The notes: a model not told the origin generated them from the sequence alone. Numbered from the stretch's first letter, positions 9,601 through 24,600 are shown. The stretch is 64,000 nt of DNA from Lepidostoma basale (GCA_022606425.2 JAHDVF020000164.1:1-64000); one strand, 5' to 3'. Translations and numbers: made by a program.

Positions 9601-12600
9601 AAGAACTTAAAGGTATAAATGCTGGTGCTAAGATGAGTGATCTGTCTGTAAACTGTCTGCTTTACGCGGACGATGCCGTTCTCGTTGCGGATAGTGCGGA
9701 CGAATTACAAGTCTTGGTGTCGAGAATGAATGAGGTATGCAAGTCAAATGATTTAATGATGAATGTCGGAAAGTCAAAGGTGATGGTTTTCGAAAGGGAA
9801 GAGCAAATGACAGTTTGTAATATAAGTGTGAACGAAGAGAACTTGGAACAGGTGAAAGAATTTGTGTATTTAGGTAGTATGTTCACAGCAGATGCCCGAA
9901 CGGATAGTGACGTCGAAAGAAGGGTTGGTGCGGGTAACAAAGTGAATGGAGCTTTAAAAATAGTTATTGGAAACAAGAATTTATCAATGAAAGCGAAAAC
10001 GGCCGTTCACAATGGAGTTCTGGTCCCAACCTTAATGTATGGAAGCGAAGCATGGAACTGGCAAAAGAAGGATGAGAGTAGAATAAATGCGGTAGAGATG
10101 AGGTCCCTAAGACGTATGTGTGGTAGAACGATATACGACAGAATCTCAAATGCTGATATAAGAAAGGAATGTAGAGCGGAAGAAGGTATAATGAACAAAA
10201 TTATGAAAGGATCGCTGCGTTGGTTCGGACATATGGAACGCATGGATGGAGAAAGAATGGTTAAGAAAGTATACGTTAATGATGTAAATGGGGTACGAAG
10301 TCGAGGCAGACCGAGGAAAACATGGTATGACCAAATTAATCAAATTTTAAAGGTTGGTCATGTTAGAAGTCGGAGGAATCGACGTGCGTGTATGACTCGT
10401 TGTATGAATGTGGAGGAAGCTAGAGAGGTTTGCCAGGATAGAGTAGTGTGGCGGTCCATTCTCTCTGCCTACCCCTGCGGGGAAACGGCGTGATGGTTTG
10501 TTGTTGTTGTTGTTGTTGAATATATGAGGGCATCGCTATAAATTTGACTCATGAAAATACAATTTACATTGACAATACTCCAGTTAAAAGGTGTCCTAAT
10601 TCAAGTATCTCGGGTCGGTCCTTACTACGGACTCCAACGTAGACACAGATGTCAAACACAGGACAATCACCGCCTGGCTCAAGTGGAGGTCTCTAGCTGG
10701 TGTCTTGTGTGATCAAAACATTCCAATCAGGACTAAGGGCAGAGTCTACAAGGCTGCAGTGAGGCCCGCCATGCTATATGGAGCAGAGTGCTGGACCAAC
10801 AAAAAAGTCCACGAACATCGAGTCCACGCTGCCTAGATTAAAATGCTGAGGTGGGTCGGAGGCATCACAAGGCTGAACCACATAATGAACGAATACGTGA
10901 GGGGTGGCTTTAAGGTTGCCCCAATAACGAAAAAATTAAGAGAATCTCGACTCCGGTGGAACGGTCATGTGATGCCAAGAGACAGTGAACACATTGTCCA
11001 AAAAGCCCTCAGCGTTCCCAAAACCATTGATACCAAAACCAATATGAAGAGGTTGCCCAATGACAACATGGTGGGTCAACATGGAAAAGGAGCTCCAACG
11101 CAAGAACCTGACAGTGGATATGAGTCAAAATAGAAAAGTTTGGCGTTTTCGTACGAGGAGAACCGACGATGAGAAATGGCAAAGGGAAAGAAGAGAAGAT
11201 TTAGTTGTCTACGATTGATAAATATTTTTTCAGAATACTCATGAGTAACAATACGTTTTCATCTTTGAATTTTTTAAATACCGTATACTTTTCCAAAATT
11301 TTTGGCACTTTTCACAAAAACACTTATAAAACTGCAGACGTCCTTCCACAGTGTAATTTATTTTAATAATAAACTAATTAACTTACTGATCATCACGCGG
11401 TCTCCCCGATGGGGTAGGCACCAAAATAGTTTTTTCTTGACATAGGTAATTATCTCGATTACGTCTTACGTCGATTTCTCGGACTTTTTACGTAGGCAAT
11501 ATTTAATATGTGATTGATTTGATCGTCCCGCGTTTTTCTCGTATATTTGCAGTTCCGTTTAGATCGTATTTATTGTTTGTATTATATATTTAAACACCGG
11601 TTTACACTTTTGAGTTTACTTTTCTCGACATGTTTCTAATGTTTTACAACTTTATCATTAAAAAAACGATATAAACTCAGTTTTGGTCTTTTTCCCAATG
11701 ATAAAGATGTTAAATTATATAAACTTGTGGATAAAAATAAACGCAAGTGGAAAAATAAAACAATATTTAAATTATATAAAATAAATAAATAAAACTTTAT
11801 ATTTAATCACGGTATGGTAATTATAATTGATGCCAACTAGTTTCGCTTGGACCCAAGCTTCATCAGGGCATTATAACAATTAAACAAACATATAAAATTT
11901 ACATGTAGATGTTTCTGTGGTTCTTAGGATAAACTTTTTGAGAATCACAGAAATGAAGACTCTCCGATCCGTTGCGGGAATGACACTCCCAAGACAGAAT
12001 AAGAAATTCTGAAATTAGAAAGATCTGCAATGTAAAAGATGTCATGCAATGGGGAAGACTGAGAAGACGCTTCTGGAGAGATTACGTGGAAATAGAAAGG
12101 TTTGAAAGAGTGATAAATAAAGCCGCAAATAAAATACCAACAGGAAATCGACCTGCAGGAAGACCAACTAAAAATAGCGAGACAGTTGGACCTCTGCATC
12201 CCAGGAACAGGCTCCGAGAAATAATAGGACACAGTCCATAATAAAGCAGAAGAAGAAGAAGATGTTTAAACGGCGGTGAAATCAAAGGAGGGGTGCGAAG
12301 AGGACAGGGATAATCGAAAAAATGTTAACCTTTGAAATAGCACAGCAATTTTCTAGGAAATACAAAATAATGTAATTATGTAGGTACAAAAACTACAAAT
12401 AATGAAAAGTCAAAGTGGTGGGAGAAATAACGGAAGGAATAATCAAATAAAATTGTTTGAAATCCCAAATTTCTAGGAAATGTAATTAGGTGATGTAAAT
12501 TCTGTCTTTTAGTTTAGTTGTTATGCTACCCTGATGAAGCTTGAGTCCAAGCAAAAGTAGTTAGCATAAATTATAATAATCATACCAAGGTTAAATACAA

Positions 12601-15600
12601 AGTTTTTTTTTTATGAATTAATATTTTTTAAATGTCTAACCACAAAGTGAGCGCTTCAGATGAAAATTTAGTATTTTAATTCATGAAAAAATCACCATTA
12701 TGAATTTTTAGTGTTAACGTCTTCAGTTTATCAACTAAAAAATATATAAATATTATTAAATTATATCATGGTAGAGCTCACGAAAAAAATATTAAGTGAA
12801 GTTTTTAACCCTCCCTTCCCTGTGATGGGTATCTTCTACACGTTGCTTCTAATAACCATCAATATCTCTATAAATTTAATAAATACAAGGTTAAGATTTT
12901 AGGTATTCCTCCATAATATATTTACGCATCGATTTACAAAAAAAATATTATTAATAATCAGAATTTAGCGGGTACATCGGAGGTATTTTGTGAAGATCGG
13001 AAACGAATTCGCGTATAAACAGCGCTGTGTATATTCGCATCTCACTCTTGCATACTTCACTGTGGAAGCGCGAGGAGCTCAATGTTCTCACTGCCGCCGG
13101 CAGTAGCTCTCGGGCTTGCAACCAGAGTGGACCTATGCCCATTCCGTCAGCGTTGCCAGATGTTTTTTTTAAATTTTTTCAGCAAATCAATCTCAATTAT
13201 AATTAATTAAGGTGATTAGCTATGAAATTTCTTATTTTTCCGATTTCAAATCGGTAATTTTTTATCGGGTACAGACTACCCAACACCGGAACGCGCGTTT
13301 TTATTTTAGCACCGTAAGGGAAAGGTAAATATCCTCACAATTCCTTTGAAGTATCGATGTGCATCACGCTTTGTTGATTCTTATTAAACCACCCTCATCA
13401 GAGTATTCATGTGTGAATCTCTATAGCTATATTAATAAAATAAAAATCAATTTTTGTATATCGTTTACGCAAGTACCAAGTTTTTAAAATAAACTTGAGA
13501 TTATTTTGAAGGTGGGTGGGATTGTGTTGACGCCAGTGAGTACCCAGATGAAGATAAGTGACAGTAGGGGATTATCCTCTCAGGCAAAATTTCATAAAAA
13601 AATATCTTGGAAGATTTAAATTCTTGCCGCTGAAAAAATATCTTCCACAGACCGTGCTTCGATGCGTGGGTTGTGTGAAATTGTTTTAATTTTTCAATAT
13701 TTTATATTAAATTTAACTGACTTCTGCGTCTAATAAGTTTTCATAGAATTGTTTGATAAATTGAAAGATATTTATAGATATAAAACATAAGACTAACAAC
13801 ATTGGCAAGATTGTAGATATAAAACGTTTCTTTCTCGAAAAAAATAGAGAAAGACATTGTAAGAAGGGTTGGTGCTGGGAATAAAATAAATGGCGCACTC
13901 TTAGTCATTACTGCAAATAGAAATATATCCACAGAAGCAAATATGGCAGTACACAATGGAGTTCTAGTGCCAACTCTCATGTATGAAAGTGAAGCTTGGA
14001 GCTTGCAAAAGAAGGATGAAAGCAAGATAAATGCCGTAGAAATGAGATCACAAAGAAGAATGTGCGATAAAACGTTGTATGATAGAATACTGAACGATGA
14101 AATAAGAGAGAAATGTAAGGTTGATGACTGCATCATGGATAAAATTAAAAAAGGATCCTTGAGATGGTTTGGACATATGGAATGAATGGATGAGAGAAGA
14201 ATGGTTAAAAAGTTGTACACAAGCAGACGACCGAGGAAAACATGGCATGGCCAAATTAATCAAATATTAAAAGTTGGTCATGTCAGAAGCCGGAAGAATC
14301 GACGCGCGTGTATGACTCGATGTATGAATGTGGAGGAAGCTAGAGAGGTGTGCCAGGATAGAGTAGTGTGTCCGTCCATTCTCTCTGCCTACCCCTGCGG
14401 GGAAACGACGTGATGGTTTGTTGTTGTTGTATTAGAATGAGAAATATCTGAGCTAGTGTTAGAAAAATATTTTATATATAATTATTGTTGCTTTGAACAA
14501 TAGTGTGAAACATAAGCAGCGTTTTCCTTTTATCATGCTTTGTCTTACTATAGTATTATAAGACACAAATATTTTAGTAGGGCAAAATTTACCAGTTTAT
14601 TCCATTCTCAGAAGTTTTGAAACAAATGTCATTTACAGAATACATTTCTGCACCTTTCACAAACACTTTTCGGACTATACCCGTTACGCTTTTGTGTATT
14701 TTTTATGTAAAATTTAAGGAGATGTTAAGGAGATGCCCGAAATAATTTTTTTTAAATTGCGAAAAATAGTTGTGAAAAAAAAAATATTTGTGAATCCACA
14801 AATATAGAAGAAATAGTTGGGGTTCCCTTCAGTTGGGGAATATAGAAGAAACCACGTTTTTCATTTACTATGTATCAGTTATATAAGATAATCATGTTTC
14901 GAAGGTAGTTTGCCTTCACCATAAGTGGTGTTAAAAAAATATTTTATATTATTTTCACGATAATGGTGAGAAACAGTCTTCAAAATAGGTCGATAAAATT
15001 AACTAGAAGTCTAAAAATCATAAACATTATTAATACAGATGAAAACGTAGGCTTTCTATGATGTTTAAGTTATTGTAAACTTATTTACTTACGCGCATTG
15101 TAAATGCAATAAGTTCATTTTTCAATGTTTTAAACAATATGTTATCTGTAAAACAAGATGGATATTTATAAATAAATAAAAAAATATAACTGTTTATAGT
15201 TTAAAACGAATCTGGTAAAGCGTTTTTTGGGATCTTGGAAAAAACCGTGTAACTCGTCTTTCTGTACCGACGTTTCGGAGATCGTTGCAGTCTCCATCTT
15301 CGAATCTTCGAAACGTCGGTCTAAGATAATAAAAACCATATTGCTACCAACATCCATAAATCGGGTAACATTTATACAACAACAACAATAACAAACCATC
15401 ACGCCGTTTCCCCGCAGGGGTAGGCAGAGAGAATGGACCGCCACACTACTCTATCCAGGCACACCTCTCTAGCTTCCTCCACATTCATACATCGAGTCAT
15501 ACACGCACGTCGATTCTTCCGGCTTCTGACATGACCAACTTTTAATATTTGATTAATTTGGTCATGCCATGTTTTCCTCGGTCTATCTCGACTCCTTATT

Positions 15601-18600
15601 CCATTTACATTGTTAACGTATACTTTTTTAACCATTATTTCTTCACCCATGCGCTCCATATGTCCGAACCAACGCAGCGAACCTTTCATAATTTTGTTCA
15701 TAATACCTTCTTTCTCTCTACATTCCTTCCTAATATCAGCATTTGGGATTCTGTCGTACATCGTTCTACCACACATACGTCTTAGGGACCTCATCTCTAC
15801 CGCATTTATTCTGCTCTCATCTTTCTTCTGCCAGTTCCATGCTTCGCTTCCATACATAAGGGTTGGAACCAGAACTCCATTGTGAACGGCCATTTTCGCT
15901 TTCATTGATAAATTCTTGCTTCCAATAACTACTTTTAAAGCTCCATTCACTTTGTTACCCGCACCAACCCTTCTTTCAATATCACTGTCCGTTCGGCCAT
16001 CCGCTGTGAACATGCTACCTAAATACACAAATTCCCTCACCTGTTCCAAGAAACATTTATATATTTGAAATAATTTAAGTCCAGCCTCAAATTATTTTTC
16101 AGACGGCTAAAAATGTTTTAATTATTTAAAAATTGGGACAATCTTTAACTTATTAGATAACTCACACGAAAATAAGCAAGAAATAAACACAATGATAGTT
16201 TAGCTGAAAATCTTTATCTCTCGTATGGTGAATTTATAGCAGAAGACATGGTTGAGACAACTTGTACATATCGCGAAAGTTTGCATACAGCTTTCGCGTA
16301 TAACACACATTATTTATCCTTACAAAGGATAAGCAAGTTCCGAGTGGTTTAGCGGCTTATTACACCACTATTTTACGTCCAAAATCTCATTTGAGGCCCG
16401 AACTAACTCGGGCCTCACGGACTTGGAAACAAACATATAAATGGCCAACACGGGCCCTTGTCCAAATAATCTAGGAAAGATATTTGTCGTACGCAAAACA
16501 AAGCTCATTAACGGAGCTTCCGAAGGAAAAGCTTTGATGTATAATGCTCTAAAGTGTAATATCTCCGGAACACAGTGCTCCGGAAATTGTGTTTCTTAAA
16601 TTAAAATAACATGGGAAGGGTATACCATAAAATCTAGGTACAATACTTAAAGTATGTGTTAGTCAAAGTCTCAACTTTTGAAAGCACTAAAGTTCTTGCA
16701 ACAACATATCAGGTGTTCGGCAATAATTTTTATTTTTAACAGGAAATTTATTTAGTTCTTGGGTTAACGTATAGTTAGTTTATTATTATTATATAATATT
16801 ATATCTAAATAATGATTGCATTTTGTTGATGTAATTTCACATACGATTTTATTTAAAAATATGAATTTTTCTTTCGAAAAGTATTTATAGGTACTAGTCT
16901 TCTTCACACAAAGGAGATATAAAAAATAATAAAAAATATAGAAACTGTTCTTCTACCGACCCTTATGTATGGAAGCGAAGCGTGGAACTGGCAAAAGAAG
17001 GATGAAAGTAGAATAAATGCAGTAAAAATGAGATCTCTTAGACGAATGTGTGGATACTCTGTGTATGATAGAGTGTCGAATGAAAATATAAGAAATGAAT
17101 GCGGTGCGAATGATGGTGTCATGAACAAAATAATGAAAGGATCATTAAGATGGTTTGGACATATGGTAAGAATGAATGAAGAAACAATGGTAAAAAAATT
17201 ATATGTTAATGATGTAAATGGAACCAGAAATAGAGGAAGACCGAGGAAAACGTGGCACGATCAAATAAATCAAATATTGAATGTCGGCCGTGTTAGGAGT
17301 CAGAGAAATCGATGCGCGTGCATGACACGATGTATGAATGTTGAAGAAGCGAGAGAAATATGCCAGGAAAGAAAAGTGTGGCATTCCAGTCTTTCTGCCT
17401 ACCCCTTCGGGGAGACGGCGTGATGGTTAGTTGGTTAGTTAGTTTTAGAAACTTAAATAAAATAAATTCTTAAAAGGAGATTTTGATCATAGTTAGAACA
17501 ACATACGGCATTAGGAGAGGGGAATTCGAAGTGTTTCTGGCAAAACAATGCATTATCTAAACAAGAGTTAACATAACATAATTTAAGAACTGAAAACTTA
17601 ATTTAGGATGTATGTTCACGTGATCAAGATTTTCCACTCCAGAGAATTCGAGTTAATGTATTATTTATCGCCGAGAGTAATTTGTTTTTCAGGCTCAAAT
17701 TGGTGGAAAAATTTCATCTCGGTCGGCTGGTTCTGCGAAAATATTTAACGTTAGAATGGGTACATATCAGAATTTTCTCGAACGACTTCCAACATTATTA
17801 TTTACAAAGTTCAATCAAGCAAAATATTCCAAACTAGATATCGAAATATTTAAAGATTCTCAGAAAGTAAACTTATTCCTTTTTTAAAAGAATGATCTAG
17901 AAGTTATCTCCTCGGCAGATCGAGTGAACTTTGCAATTACTTGAGTAAAGAGTTGAATAAATGAACTACAATCTCTTAAACTGACAAGTTATATATATTT
18001 AAAAAAAATATATTAACTTATGGTGTCAAAATTTTTCCATGATGATGTATTTTATGTGGAATACACATTGTATTTAATTATTTGTTTGAAATAATATAGT
18101 CACGTACATTAATACGTTTACTTTCGATAAAATCAAACATATTTGTTAAAACTAACCAACTTAACCGGATCTACCATGCGAAGTGAGCAGCAAAGTGAAA
18201 ATTTATAAGACTTGTGTACGACCCATCATGACATATGGAATGAGTGCAGGGCGGACACCACAATCACAAAAAACGCGCTCAGAGTGTCAGAAATGAAGAC
18301 GCTCAGAAATATATTTGACACTGCAAGAGAGGATAAGAAATACACGGATAAGAGAGATATGCGAGATCGAGGATGTCGTTAGGTGGGGAAGGCAAAGGAA
18401 ATGATACTGGTATGCACACGTGAGGAGAATGGATCCATCCAGACTCCCCCTCATTGTGTTACACGGCCAGCCCCATGGTAGACGACCCCCGGGCAGACCA
18501 CCAAAGAGATGGATCAACAGCTGAGAGTCGGCTTCGCAGGAGGCCAATTCCTCTTAAGAAATAGGCTACTAGGCCTACACTAAGATTAGAAGAAAAATAA

Positions 18601-21600
18601 CCGGTTTCGATAAAAGTATCAGGACTGGTGCGATAACTTCAGTAATGTTTCGATACCAAAATGATTGCTTTAACGAAGATACTGAGATTATCAAAACTGG
18701 TCAATATGTCTTTCTCATAAACTATATTAAAACTTCTAAAAAAATTGACGTTTTTAATCGTATAAATGATTTAATGTGGATAACTGAACATCATTGTTCA
18801 AGTTACAATAAAAATCTTAATAATGGGTCTTAAATCATTTTCTAACTAACTAACTAACTATCAAGCCATTTCTTCGGAGAGGTGGGCAGAGAGGATGGAC
18901 CGCCTTTCTACTCTCTCCTGACGCATTAAAGAGCTTCCTCTCATCGCCGGGAATGGAATCCGAAACCTTTGGTGTGGCAGTTAGAGCTCTTGCCACTCTG
19001 CCACAAAAGTCAATTGCATTCCGTTTCTTACTACCAACATTCCATTTTAATCAAATTTGAATGTTGCTGCAATTTATTAGGAAATGCATTTATTAGTTCA
19101 CAGTCCACCCCCTCGGTAGGGGTCGTAAACCAGCGCGCGTCTCGCTACTCATAATTTTATATTTCGCCATTCCATTCCGGCGATTATGTATGTCGTGCGC
19201 TTCAAAAATCTCCTGCGACTACAAGCGCGTCTTGAACTGAATATTATTTAGAAAGGAGCTTTTTCGCAATTCCGTAGGACAGTTTCGCAATGTTTCGAGT
19301 GCACCACTCGTCCCTCCATGTTGGAATTTATTTTATACTCGAATTATTTACAAAGCTTTTATGCGACTTTTAAGCTCAAATACTTGAATTATAGATTTTG
19401 TAGTATATGGAATATGTATAATATATAAAATCATTGAAACTTTACTACCGTAATGAAAAAAGGTATGATTTTTTTTTCAATTATGCATTCAAATAAAAAG
19501 CGTATTTGATTATTTAATACCAATTAATTTTTTCAGAAACCTGATACAGATAACAGAAGAAATTTCTGTAATATTTAATCAGTATTTGTAAAGTCTACTT
19601 CAATTGTAAAACCACAATATTATTAAATCGATATTTTTCTACTTCTATATTCGCCAAAACTTTTTGTTGCAGATGTTTAATGTTTTATTTTTTAAACATT
19701 TTTGGTTGTAATTATTTTTTTTAATAAAATTTGTATTGAATACAAAGTTTGGTATATAAAAAAAGAAAATTAATTTTTTCTTGAGCCATGAACTTATTTA
19801 ATGAAAACTCATTAAAATGATAACATTTCGAATGTATTTAGTTTTATTCCGCTTGATTTTCAATAGCTCTCTACCATCTTGTTAGTTGCCGAAACTAGTG
19901 GAATCAAGTGAAAATTGAGGAATTTTTTAATTTTATTTTGATTACTTATCAACTTTTTTATTTAAAACATAAATATATTGAAATAAAATTTAATTGAAAA
20001 TTAAATTAAATGCAAAAAAATTATCATTATAAATTTTTACCTAACCTAACCTAACCTAACCTAACCTAACCTAACCTAACCTAACCTAACCTAACCAATT
20101 ATGATGGGGAATGAACTGCAAATGTACATAGTTCAGCCGTAGTTTGATACTGCAAATAAGCTGCAAAATGGGGGTTCAACTGATATTCAAATGTTAATTT
20201 TCAGATACGAGCTCATATACGGCTGCACCGAACTGGAGAGCTACCATCTCCTGGGCGCCGTTGCTCTTGCACACGGCATGCTGGAGAGTGAGAGGGACGC
20301 ACTGCTCAGGCTATATTCTCAGGCCAGATTCGAGTACAGGCCAGACCTGGCTCTGGCGGCCACGCTCAAAGAGTAAGTAACATGGAAATATCTAAATTTT
20401 CTGCAACGATCTTCGAAACGACGAGAATCATAAATACCCAAAATACAAAAAAAAATTAAAACATGTTTTCGTGAAGAACAAATGGCCATATAATAATACC
20501 CAAACCAGGCGAACATTTCATTATTTATCTTCGCGTGCCGTATCAGGTCCCCCTGACGTTGGCCATCACTCCGGCGAAGGCTTCTCTATCTTGCGCAAGC
20601 CGGAACAGCTCCACCACATGTCTCATCCCGGTCTAGTCTCTTATGTTGCACAGCCAAGACATTTACCTTCTACCAGGACTACGCTGCCCCTCAATTTTCC
20701 CCATCAGTATTAGTTGGAGCAAACTGTATTTATATCCCCGCAGAATGTGACCCAGATATGAAATCTTACGGACCTTTAAGTCCTTTAGCAGTTGTCTTCT
20801 ACAGTTGGCTCTCCTCAAAACCTCCAAGTTGCTGACGAAATATGTCCACGGTATGCGAAGCATTCTCCTGTGCAACCACATCTCGAATGTTTCCAACCGG
20901 TTAATAGTGTGCACTTTCAGGGTCCAAGTCTTCGAGCCATAGAGTAATTTAGACCAGACATAGCACTTCAACATTCTCTGCCTTAGTTTCAAGTTCAAGT
21001 TGTCATTGCAGAATATTAATATCATTTTGTTGAATGAACTACGGGCTGCTTCAATCCTGCACTTCATTTCCATATCTGGGTCTATAGATGATGTAATCAT
21101 ACTGCCCAGGTTTTTAAAGTGTTCCACCCTCTTCAATAGTTCACCACCGAGTCGTTATGTTAGAGCGGAGTAATCCGCTCTGCCAAATGACATCCATTTT
21201 GTCTTTTATATATTAATGTTTAGGCCCAATTCTAGTAAAATATAATAAAACTTTTAGAACATATTTTTTGTTTGTAGCATTTGTAAAATAAAACTTTGTT
21301 TAATTTTTTAATTTATAAACAACTCTCTTTATTTTGCGTTCTAATCTTGTAAGTGACAATTTATAAGTGACTTGTAATATTATAATACAAAATATTCATC
21401 CTTGTACTTTATAAAATCTGCTCTGATTAAAAAATGATGTAAACTTTGTATTTTCTCATATTTAAATAAGAACAGTATAAAAAGTTCTCATTACTAGATG
21501 CATTATTATAGATGATTGATTTTTTTTAAATGCTTTTGCGCATTTCAAACATTCCATTGATTTTATAATTACTTGTAATTCAAAAATATAACAATTATTT

Positions 21601-24600
21601 CACAAACTCAGGTACAGTTCATTCGACCTGGAGCCTGGAAAGTCTGCAGCGGACTCCCAGCGGGACTCTCTCCTGGACATCTTGAGCGATGCCAGGGTGA
21701 CGGCGCCCTTGGTCCAGACTGCCAACTTCCACTCCAAGGCCAATCCGCGATCTTACTTTTATGTTTTCGGACATAACTCTCAAGCCGGGGAATACGCTGC
21801 GGTAGGTATCGTTTTCGGTTATATCTTTAAGTTGACAACCTTCGTGGCAGAGTGGCAAGAGCAATGACTCCCACACCAAAGGTCACAAGTTCGATAGCCG
21901 GCGATGGTAGTGTGATTGTTGTACTATCTTTGGTCTGGTGTAGAACTCATGCGACAATTAAATGGAAATAGATAAGCTACCCAAGTGGCATCCCAAAAAA
22001 AAATTACCTTTTGCTGCAAACTAATCCCTTGTATTGAAACGAGCGATATTTATGTCACCTCTACAATGTATTTTAGACTATTATCTTAAGGAGCATCTTA
22101 AGTAGCTCCACTGGCTGAAATGTCCAGAAAGGATACAACACAAGCGCTGCTGGACGGTCTATAAGGCGTTGCATGGAATGGCACCAGCTTATATATCAGA
22201 ATTCTGCATCAACGAGAACCCGAATGCTAGACAGTCTACATTGCGATCAGCTAAGTCTCCTGCGATCGGTAGATTGACTGTGCCAAAACGCTGTCCAAGC
22301 ACAAACTTTGATGACCGAACCTTCGAGGTAGCAGGCCCTTCAGCCTGGAACAATCTTCCAGCATACCTTAACTGCATTGAGAATCAATCAGAGCTTAGAT
22401 CGAGACTCAAAACGCACATTTTTAAATTATCATTTCTTGACGAGAAGGCCTGATCGACTACGCCCGGTGCAGCCCTCATACTAAATATGTTTATAATTAT
22501 TGTTTTCATTATTTTTTTTTATCTAGTTGATAAAACTGAGCATCTTCTACAGCGCCCTTGAGATGAGTAATTAAAAAAATGGCGCTCAATAAATTATCCA
22601 ATTTATAATTATTATTATTAAAGAAGAAAAAACAATTTAATTACATGAATCTTCAAATTCTGTAAAAAAAAAAATAATTTATTGATCAAAACGCTTCACT
22701 ATTTAAATTATTGACAACTCTCTTCTTTTTATTGTTCTAATTGTAGGCCTGAATAGACAAATGATATCAGTGTTTTAAATTATTTTAATAATGTCATCAT
22801 AAATTAATAGTTTAATACCAAAGTATCTTTCTTCTTCTTCTTTTTTTAAAAGATCTGACGATCTGTTACACAGAAAAAAATATGTCTCATGGGAAAATGG
22901 GCTTGACCTGTCCCTCCATCTCTTAGGCGGTCTCCTAGGTGGGCGGTGTCCGGAGGGGATTTCGTAAGCGGCTGTATATGCGAGTATGTCTTCATCGTCC
23001 ATATATAGGCTTCATCGTCCCTCCAGTATCTTCTTCTGGATCTACTCCATTGATCTCAAAGATCTTTTCCAGTACCTAATTGATCTTAGGACCTTCATTT
23101 CCGATGTTCTTAGTAGCATCGGCCCGCATCTCTACAGGGTACGTCGTGATAGGTCACACGTATGTCTTATAAATTCTGATCTTGTTGTCGATACGCATGT
23201 GTAAGTTCTTCTACAAAAGTATGCGTGTTTTTATATAATATTGATATGACTGGATAAGTTGACAATTAATATTAAATTATTTTGCAAAAATATATTTTTT
23301 AAACGTGAATGTGAATTTAACATACACTATAAAAATCTTGCCGGCATAATTCTCTAGAGAGGGGAACTCACCGTAAAATGCTGACCGAGTACGATAGCGG
23401 CTGTACCGTGCCGCCGACATGCACATCTGAAGCGTAAAGCGCCATCTTAATATTTCCGGAAGCAACAAACTAAGGATGCAGAGCGGAGATACGGCCGCAT
23501 ATGAAGCCTCATGTACTCTCAACGTAGACGGAAACACTATGAGAGACATTTCGTAAACATGTCACTACGTTACGTTGATAAAAATGAGCCTCTTTTCAAA
23601 CGCCGTACATAACATTTTCATAAAATTATTTAGATTTTTTTTCATGAAAAAACATTTTTTTTACCGTTTTTAAGTCTATTTTTCTCGACATGTTTCGAAT
23701 GTACTATACTTTTATCAACGGGAGAACGATATAAATAAAGCAAAAATATCATAAAACAAGGAAGAAAATATAAAATATCTTACATTTTACAATAGTAAAA
23801 ATTTTGACATATTTATATTTGTCACACTCTATTTGGGCTGATAAATTGGCTACCTATCAAATGTCATAAGAATTCAATATAATAGCTAAAAACAGATTTC
23901 ATACAAAAATTGGGTTCAATTGACCTGTGTATACAATTTTTTTTTTTATTAATTAATAATAGTAAACACGATTATCTAGTGGTTTAACTTGGATCCAATC
24001 CATTTAAAACCACTTAACAATCGTGCTTACTATTATTAACTAATACGGAGTTCTACAAAACTAATACCTCAACCATCAATTAAATATTAAACTTATTGAA
24101 CGCTAAGCCATTAACACAGTGGAATTCCATAGTAACATACTTAGGAAATTGAAAATAAGTTTGTTTAATCCACAAATTATAACACAAATTTAAAAAAAAC
24201 ACGTTTCGGAGGATACCTCCATCATCAGGTGTAAAATTATATTTTTACACCTGAAGTTGGATTTATCATCCGAAACATGTCGTGTTTTTACCTTTGGGTT
24301 GTTTTCCGAGTAACGTGCAAAAAAGCAGGTTTTTTATTAATGAGATTTAATTATATAATATATTAATTTTATTTTTTTAAATAACGAATGGTAAAATACT
24401 CGGCCGCACACTTTGCCTGCCCCTTGTAAAACTATCATATTTATGAAGACTTGTACTCGAGTGTTTTTTTTTTTTTTTTTTTTTATGTACACAACAGGTC
24501 GTTTCGACCCAATTACTGTATACATTTTTTTTTATATTTTAGCTATTATATTGATTCTTGTGACATGTGATAGGTAGCCAATCTATCGCCATTTTATTGT

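Larger units (their letters stand above)
11765..12620. repeat. Foldback element, H6 family: inverted arms around a retrotransposon fragment
   Basis: The left arm 11765-11880 and right arm 12515-12620 are inverted copies (actttatatttaa...ggtatggtaattataatt on the left; its complement on the right). Each carries a hammerhead-like core. Between them lies a non-LTR 3' fragment (11950-12265). Confidence 0.7.

Noticed and set aside
12951..13142. Open frame in a GC-richer island
   Set aside because: No recognisable domain and no neuroligin exon phase match; left as unidentified repeat-like DNA.
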